From the NCBI GenBank assembly GCA_905210995.1, contig CAJLZE010000044.1:1-17966 (forward strand): a stretch of 17,966 nt of DNA, given 5' to 3'. A program made the position numbers and the translations under genes. Positions 13,721 to 17,966 of the stretch are shown here, in pieces. Numbering within the stretch: position 1 is the stretch's first letter; every line of letters begins with the position of its first letter. The notes below the pieces were generated by a model. The model was not told the DNA's origin, did not search any database, and saw only the letters and a program-made list of their open reading frames with translations. The DNA is from an uncultured Anaerotruncus sp. GTDB taxonomy: Bacteria; Bacillota; Clostridia; Oscillospirales; CAG-272.

Positions 13721-14979
13721 TATTCCGGCTTCTTTTTGTTCCACACGAACCCGGCGATGACCGAAGCGGCAACGGCTGCCGCGGCTGTGGCGCACCATAT
13801 GTACACCGTTGCTGTCCACCCAAGTCCGGCGCCCGATCTCCCGTAAAGCTCGGACGAAAGTGCGGAGCCGAAGAAAATAAAGCAATTGAGCGTGCCCGAG
13901 ACAGCCGACGAAATGCCCATCCCGCCGAAGTGATAGCAAAGATATGTGAGGAACGCGGTGTTGACGCCCCACATAGCGGCAACGGAGACAGCTATCAGTA
14001 TGACCGACGGCAGGGTGCGGTGAAGCCCGGTCAGCGACAGGATGAGCAGTCCCGTAAACGAGATGCCGTAAAGCATGGCGGCGGTGAAACACTCATTGTG
14101 CGTGAACCTTCCGTTTATCCATATCGCAAGATACGGTCCGGCAATGCCGAGCAGCGGCACGCAGGTGGCAATGAGCGCCGCCGTCGAATCCGACATTCCG
14201 AAGCGGCTCACGAAAAGCTGCGGTATCCACTGTATGACCGCTTCCTTCAGCGCGCCGTTGAACACGGCTGCAACGGCGACCGCAGGCAGTCCCGTTGCAA
14301 TGAACACGGCGGGCGTCAGCCCGCGCGTGCTGCGTCCGGGCGCCGCGGCGCGTTTTTTGCGTTCCTCGGCGGCGTTTTCATCCATTTTGGCGATATATCC
14401 CGAAAGACTGCCGAGCCCCGCGAGCCATACGACGCCGCAGGCGGCTATGAGCGCGCCGGTTATGTAAAATACCGCGCGCCAGCTTCCCACGGCAAGTGCC
14501 AAAGAGGGGATTATGTAGCTTCCCACCGTTCCGAGAGGGATCGTGAGCGATATATCGGCTCCCGCACGCTGTCTTGACGGCTCATCCAGCCACTCGCTGA
14601 AGGCGCGTATTATCGGAGACCAGAGCATGGAGTTGAAAATGCCGTTGAGTCCCCATATCACGACGAGCCCCGCGCGCCACGGGCAGATGCCCATCAGTGC
14701 ATTTGCCGCGCCGACGCCGAAAAGCCCGCAGGCTATCATGTATTTAGGCGAAACGCGGACGCCTATGGCGCCGTTTATGAGCTGCCCCGCGCCGTAACAG
14801 ATAAAATACGCCGACGACATGAGGCTTGCCGATGCAAGGTCGATGATACCCTCGGTCATCATGGCGTTCTGGCAGGCGGAAAAGTCGTATCTTCCGAAAT
14901 ACGAGAACATATATGCAATAAAGCAGAGTGAAAACAGCCTCCCGGCTTCTTTGCCGAGCTTGCATCTTTGGGACTTCAT
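13720..14979 (-). CDS. MFS transporter, organophosphate/antiporter (OPA)-like
   Basis: 419 residues from the ATG at 14979, with GAGG seven bases upstream. It has about twelve hydrophobic segments in two halves joined by a charged cytoplasmic loop (around residues 203-225, with EERKKRAAAPGRS). The first helix ends in YMFSYFGRYDFSACQ, which resembles the YFGR-type motif of the organophosphate:phosphate antiporter family (UhpT, UhpC, GlpT), so a sugar phosphate or other organic anion is a reasonable substrate. Other MFS sugar-acid transporters remain possible. It has its own promoter, lies downstream of the AraC regulator gene on the same strand, and is a candidate target of that regulator. Confidence 0.9.
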   Translation of the reverse strand: MKSQRCKLGKEAGRLFSLCFIAYMFSYFGRYDFSACQNAMMTEGIIDLASASLMSSAYFICYGAGQLINGAIGVRVSPKYMIACGLFGVGAANALMGICPWRAGLVVIWGLNGIFNSMLWSPIIRAFSEWLDEPSRQRAGADISLTIPLGTVGSYIIPSLALAVGSWRAVFYITGALIAACGVVWLAGLGSLSGYIAKMDENAAEERKKRAAAPGRSTRGLTPAVFIATGLPAVAVAAVFNGALKEAVIQWIPQLFVSRFGMSDSTAALIATCVPLLGIAGPYLAIWINGRFTHNECFTAAMLYGISFTGLLILSLTGLHRTLPSVILIAVSVAAMWGVNTAFLTYLCYHFGGMGISSAVSGTLNCFIFFGSALSSELYGRSGAGLGWTATVYIWCATAAAAVAASVIAGFVWNKKKPE

Positions 14980-15011
14980 AGTTTGACCTCACGCCGATAT
15001 GATCGCATAAC

Positions 15012-15040
15012 ATGATACCACCGTTCGGCAAAAAATGCAA
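15012..15040 (-). promoter_or_regulatory. Sigma-A promoter of the MFS gene
   Basis: On the minus strand TTGCAT (15035..15040) and TATCAT (15012..15017) are separated by 17 bases, in the 96-base gap between the regulator and the transporter gene. Confidence 0.65.
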
Positions 15041-15075
15041 TACCAATCCGCAAAACAGTGCGGGAAAGCAAAGGA

Positions 15076-15927
15076 TCAGTCGAGCAGCACGAGCTCGTGC
15101 AGAGCCTTGTAGTATGCAGAGGTGCTGCCGAAACCCGCGGCGTATACCGCTTCGAGGATATTGAGCCCCTGCGATTCGGTAAGCTCGCGCACCGCGCGCA
15201 GGCGCAGAAGACGTATGTACTGAGGAATGGTCATTCCCATGACCGCGCCGAAAATGCGCGAAAAGTGCGAACGGCTCATTCCCGCGTCGGCGGCAAGTCC
15301 CGCTGCCGAAATGTCCTCAGAGAGATGCTCCTTGATGTTCACTATCGCTTCCCATACCACCTGATAGCTCCCGGCGTTCGGTATGCTTTTGGCGCCATGT
15401 GCTGCTTCGGGCAAACGCCCCATTGCCAGTGCCGAGCGGTAAAGGCCGATTATCAGCACGCGCACGAGCGCAAGCATTGCCGAATCCTTTTCATATCCCG
15501 CGGAATCAGCCTCCGAGCGCAAAAGAGACATCACCTCCGCAAGGCGGTCATATCCCGCGCAGCCTGGAGTAAAAACGTGCGATAATCCCGTGCCGCGGTA
15601 AAAAAACAGCGGAAAACACGCCGAAACATCCGAAAAAGCCACGGGCATGAACCTGACGACCTCCTGTATGACGGGAGCGTCGGGAGAAATGCCGGTCTGA
15701 TATCTTTTTTCGGTGTTGTTGAGGATAACTATGTCTCCCGCGCCCACGCGATATTCACGCCGCGAGATCACCCACGTGCACGCACCCGAGACGATGCGGA
15801 CTATGCGCAGCATTTCGGGCGATATCGGATGCGGCGCGGCTGCTGCGGGAGTGACCTTCTGCACGGTGCAGCGCAGTGCCTGTATATTCCCCGAATGGTA
15901 TACGGTGTATTCGGATATTCTTTCCAT
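15076..15927 (-). CDS. AraC-family transcriptional regulator
   Basis: 283 residues from the ATG at 15927, with AAGGAG 12 bases upstream; the in-frame ATGs at 15957 and 15969 fall at or above the transcription start and are rejected. The N-terminal half (about 1-180) is a cupin-like sensing domain (VGAGDIVILNN), expected to bind a small effector. The C-terminal AraC DNA-binding domain has two helix-turn-helix units at about 207-228 (AAGLAADAGMSRSHFSRIF) and 256-277 (NILEAVYAAGFGSTSAYYK). The protein ends nine residues after the second, so the usual G-x-S-P tail and last helix are missing. It is divergent from the second solute-binding lipoprotein gene and upstream of the MFS gene, both likely targets. 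Members usually activate transcription when the effector is bound. Confidence 0.92.
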   Translation of the reverse strand: MERISEYTVYHSGNIQALRCTVQKVTPAAAAPHPISPEMLRIVRIVSGACTWVISRREYRVGAGDIVILNNTEKRYQTGISPDAPVIQEVVRFMPVAFSDVSACFPLFFYRGTGLSHVFTPGCAGYDRLAEVMSLLRSEADSAGYEKDSAMLALVRVLIIGLYRSALAMGRLPEAAHGAKSIPNAGSYQVVWEAIVNIKEHLSEDISAAGLAADAGMSRSHFSRIFGAVMGMTIPQYIRLLRLRAVRELTESQGLNILEAVYAAGFGSTSAYYKALHELVLLD

Positions 15928-15959
15928 CGCATTTCGCGTCTCCTTGTCTTTCTGCATCA

Positions 15960-15988
15960 AGTATAGCACAAAAGTGGAACTTTTTCAA
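15960..15988 (-). promoter_or_regulatory. Sigma-A promoter of the AraC regulator gene
   Basis: TTGAAA (15983..15988 on the minus strand) and TATACT (15960..15965) are separated by 17 bases. The start codon follows after a short leader that carries AAGGAG. Confidence 0.75.
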
Positions 15989-15991
15989 TCC

Positions 15992-16027
15992 GGGAAGGGC
16001 GAGAGGGATGAAAAAAAGATTTATAAT
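15992..16027 (+). promoter_or_regulatory. -10 box of SBP2 without a good -35, and a G-rich upstream stretch
   Basis: TATAAT (16022..16027) has no recognisable -35 at 17 bases. Upstream is a purine-rich run with three GGG steps (15992..16007). An activator such as the divergent AraC protein would typically bind about there. Inference only. Confidence 0.45.
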
Positions 16028-16063
16028 TAAAATCAACAATATCCCGAAAGGAAATGTGATAAA

Positions 16064-17566
16064 ATGAAAAGAATCCTCTGCTTTTTTGCGGCAGTGCTTG
16101 TAATTGCCGCGTCGTTCGTTTCCTGCGCCAAGGATCAGGGCGATCCCGCGGGAACCACCGCGGCACCTGCCGCGACCGACGGTACATCGACCGAGGCACC
16201 CGCCACCGAGCCTGTGGACGAGAACGGTTACCGTCTTGACAACCTCGGCACGCTCGATATGGGCGGCAGAACATTCCGCATACTTTACTGGAGCGACGCC
16301 GAGCACGTTGAGTTTGACGTGAAGGACCCGAACGGCGACCTCGTTGACGAAGCGATAGTCGCGCGCGACGCACGCACTATGGAACGCCTCAAATGCAATA
16401 TCGAGTATATCGGTATTCCCGGCAATGTGAGCAATATAGCTGCGTTCGTCAAAGCGGTGGAGACCGATATGAAGTCGGGTAACCCGCAGTATGACCTTGT
16501 CGGCTCATACAGCTCGACCGCCGGAACGCTGGCGTACAACGGATATTCCGCCGACCTGCTGACTCTCGAGCACATCGACCTCGATATGCCCTGGTGGCCC
16601 TCCGAGCTTATCGGAACGTCCACTCTCAACAATCACCTTTATTTTGCGACGGGCGATATTTCGACCAACCTGCTTTATATGATGTATGCCACATTCTACA
16701 ACAAGGCATATCTCAACGAATTCGGACTCACCGACCCCAACACGCTCGTGTCCTCGGGCAAATGGACGCTTGAGGAATTCGAAAAGATGACTAAGGGCAT
16801 TTACAGCGATGTTGACGGCGACGGCAAGAAGAGCGACGGCGACAGATACGGCTATGCAACATACTGGCTGCACCTTGACTGCCTCTTCGGCAGTGTCGGC
16901 ATAAAGAGCGTCGAGAAGAACAGCGACGACCTTCTCACCGTGTCCGACAGCTATTATTCCGAAAAGACTCAGCGGATGCTCGAGTATCTCGTAAACAACT
17001 TCACCACAAACGACGATTGGTATTATGCCGGTCAGAACGGCGCTGCGGGAAAAATGCAGCAGAAGATATTCTCCGAGGGGCGCTCGCTCTTTATGACCGA
17101 GCGTGTCCGCGTGTGCAAAAATGTTCTTGCCAACACCAATATCGACTGCGGAATCCTGCCCGTGCCGAAGTACGACGAATCTCAGGAAAACTACATAACC
17201 ACAATGGCGATGCCGTTCTCGATGTACAGCATCCCCGTGAGCGCCTCCGATCCCGATGCCTCGGCAGCACTTCTCGAATGCCTCGGTTCCGAGGGATACA
17301 GACGCGTTACGCCCAAGCTCTTTGAGGTCGCGATGAAGGTCCGTTATTCGAAGGACCACGTTTCTTCCCGTATGTATGACATCATAAGAGAGAGCGTTAC
17401 CTTCGACCTCGGCAGGATATTCAACGAATCTCTCGGCAAGATCCCGAACGCCACGCTCCGCAACCTTGTAAACAGCAATTCGTCCGACTGGACCTCAAGG
17501 TACCAGACGATACGCCCGCAGTTTGAAAAGTATATTTCCGATATAAACGCAGTTCTTAAAAAGTAA
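16064..17566 (+). CDS. Extracellular solute-binding lipoprotein (SBP2)
   Basis: 500 residues from the ATG at 16064, with GAAAGGA upstream. Residues 1-21 are a lipoprotein signal ending in SFVSC (Cys21), followed by a linker rich in Thr, Ala and Pro (to about residue 50). The mature protein is a family 1-like solute-binding protein and a clear paralogue of SBP1 at 5551..7053. They share DENGY/DENGF, PWWP, GDISTN, GKWTL, LPVPKYD, and 34 of 53 residues in the segment beginning GSEGYR. Residues 249-260 (DVDGDGKKSDGD) form a calcium-type EF-hand/dockerin-like loop. No importer permeases are adjacent; the next gene, one base after the stop, is a FAD-type oxidoreductase. Divergent from the AraC regulator, which may switch it on when substrate is present. 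Confidence 0.93.
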   Translation: MKRILCFFAAVLVIAASFVSCAKDQGDPAGTTAAPAATDGTSTEAPATEPVDENGYRLDNLGTLDMGGRTFRILYWSDAEHVEFDVKDPNGDLVDEAIVARDARTMERLKCNIEYIGIPGNVSNIAAFVKAVETDMKSGNPQYDLVGSYSSTAGTLAYNGYSADLLTLEHIDLDMPWWPSELIGTSTLNNHLYFATGDISTNLLYMMYATFYNKAYLNEFGLTDPNTLVSSGKWTLEEFEKMTKGIYSDVDGDGKKSDGDRYGYATYWLHLDCLFGSVGIKSVEKNSDDLLTVSDSYYSEKTQRMLEYLVNNFTTNDDWYYAGQNGAAGKMQQKIFSEGRSLFMTERVRVCKNVLANTNIDCGILPVPKYDESQENYITTMAMPFSMYSIPVSASDPDASAALLECLGSEGYRRVTPKLFEVAMKVRYSKDHVSSRMYDIIRESVTFDLGRIFNESLGKIPNATLRNLVNSNSSDWTSRYQTIRPQFEKYISDINAVLKK

Positions 17567-17567
17567 A

Positions 17568-17966
17568 ATGAGCTTTAACGGCACATACGTATATGATTTT
17601 ATTTTCTGCGGCGGCAGCTTTGCCGCCGCAGGCGCTGCGGTAAGGCTCGCCGATGAAGGGAAGCGCGTGCTGCTGCTCGAGTCGGCGAGAGCGCCCGGCA
17701 GCGAATACACGCTTGCATACCGCGGCGGGAAGATCCCGTGCGACGCCGCAGCCTCCCGTGCCGCAGAGCTGTGCGGCGAGCTGCGCGGTCTCGGAGCCGT
17801 CACGTCAGACGGACGGATCGACCACACGCTGCTGTCTCCCGCGCTCAGCCGCATACTTATGCGCCGCGGCGACAGGATATCTTTCTTTCCGTCCTCCGTT
17901 CCGCTGTCGGCTGAGAAGACTCTGGACGGCTGGCGGGTATGCTTTGTCACGAACGGCGTGCGTCAC
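17568..17966 (+). CDS. FAD/NAD-binding oxidoreductase, N-terminal part (3' end beyond the window)
   Basis: 133 codons are visible, starting at the ATG at 17568, one base after the TAA of SBP2; no separate ribosome site is seen, so translation is probably coupled. The first 40 residues form a beta-alpha-beta nucleotide-binding unit: YDFIFCGGSFAAAG, then RLADEGKRVLLLES with Glu38 at the end of the second strand, the usual FAD-ribose ligand. The glycine motif is unusual, since Cys14-Gly15-Gly16-Ser-Phe-Ala19 replaces the normal G-x-G-x-x-G. Beyond that the sequence resembles FAD-dependent oxidoreductases, but the substrate domain is cut off. It is only loosely similar to the flavoprotein at 1..1055. 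Role unknown; its pairing with a binding lipoprotein is notable. Confidence 0.78.
   Translation, partial: MSFNGTYVYDFIFCGGSFAAAGAAVRLADEGKRVLLLESARAPGSEYTLAYRGGKIPCDAAASRAAELCGELRGLGAVTSDGRIDHTLLSPALSRILMRRGDRISFFPSSVPLSAEKTLDGWRVCFVTNGVRH

Noticed and set aside
15076..15120. A frameshift that truncated the AraC protein
   Set aside because: The other reading frames downstream of the stop do not show the missing G-x-S-P tail, so a simple frameshift is not supported; natural shortening is more likely.
1..17966. CRISPR arrays, tRNA or rRNA genes, insertion sequences, toxin-antitoxin or phage genes
   Set aside because: No repeat-spacer arrays, cloverleaf-like sequence, terminal inverted repeats or transposase/integrase motifs were seen on reading either strand.

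Overview
The window looks like chromosomal DNA of an uncultured Clostridia-type Bacillota, probably from an animal gut or rumen. The grounds are mid-to-high 50s percent G+C by eye, strong AGGAG-type ribosome sites, textbook sigma-A promoters (seven of the eight best have a spacer of exactly 17 bases with a recognisable -35), Gram-positive lipoproteins with Thr/Ala/Pro-rich linkers, and a Thr/Pro-linked, C-terminally membrane-anchored GDSL esterase. I see no phage, transposon, CRISPR, tRNA or rRNA. No gene-free stretch exceeds about 165 bases. The assignment to a taxon is inference.

Layout. (1) 1..2136, minus: a promoter drives a zinc dehydrogenase of the galactitol-1-phosphate dehydrogenase type. 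One base after it starts a FAD-dependent oxidoreductase that runs off the left edge. (2) 2147..3756, minus: an ABC-2 exporter pair (ATPase and permease, 4-base ATGA overlap), with a perfect 25-base inverted repeat on its promoter and a strong terminator behind it. (3) 3757..5528: a DUF2752 membrane protein (minus) divergent from a secreted, anchored GDSL hydrolase (plus). (4) 5551..10087, minus: a four-gene operon of two sugar isomerase/epimerase-type TIM barrels, a Gfo/Idh/MocA oxidoreductase and a solute-binding lipoprotein. (5) 10130..11775, plus, divergent from it: a PHP-domain phosphoesterase and a PhnP-like metallo-beta-lactamase-fold hydrolase. (6) 11821..13655, plus: a ThuA-family protein from its own promoter, then an HSL-type alpha/beta hydrolase. 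(7) 13720..15988, minus: an MFS transporter and, upstream of it, an AraC-type regulator. (8) 16022..17966, plus, divergent from the regulator: a second solute-binding lipoprotein, paralogous to the first and the same length (500 residues). One base later starts a FAD-type oxidoreductase that is cut by the right edge.

Taken together this is a small-molecule or sugar-derivative utilisation region. It has capture proteins (two binding lipoproteins), an importer of the organophosphate-antiporter type, oxidoreductases (Gfo/Idh, zinc dehydrogenase, two FAD enzymes), isomerase-type TIM barrels, ThuA, esterases, and regulation by AraC. It contains no classical glycoside hydrolase and no sugar ABC permease. 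The combination Gfo/Idh plus TIM-barrel enzymes plus ThuA resembles oxidation-first (3-keto-sugar) glycoside breakdown, and that is the most interesting hypothesis here. Substrates cannot be read from the sequence.
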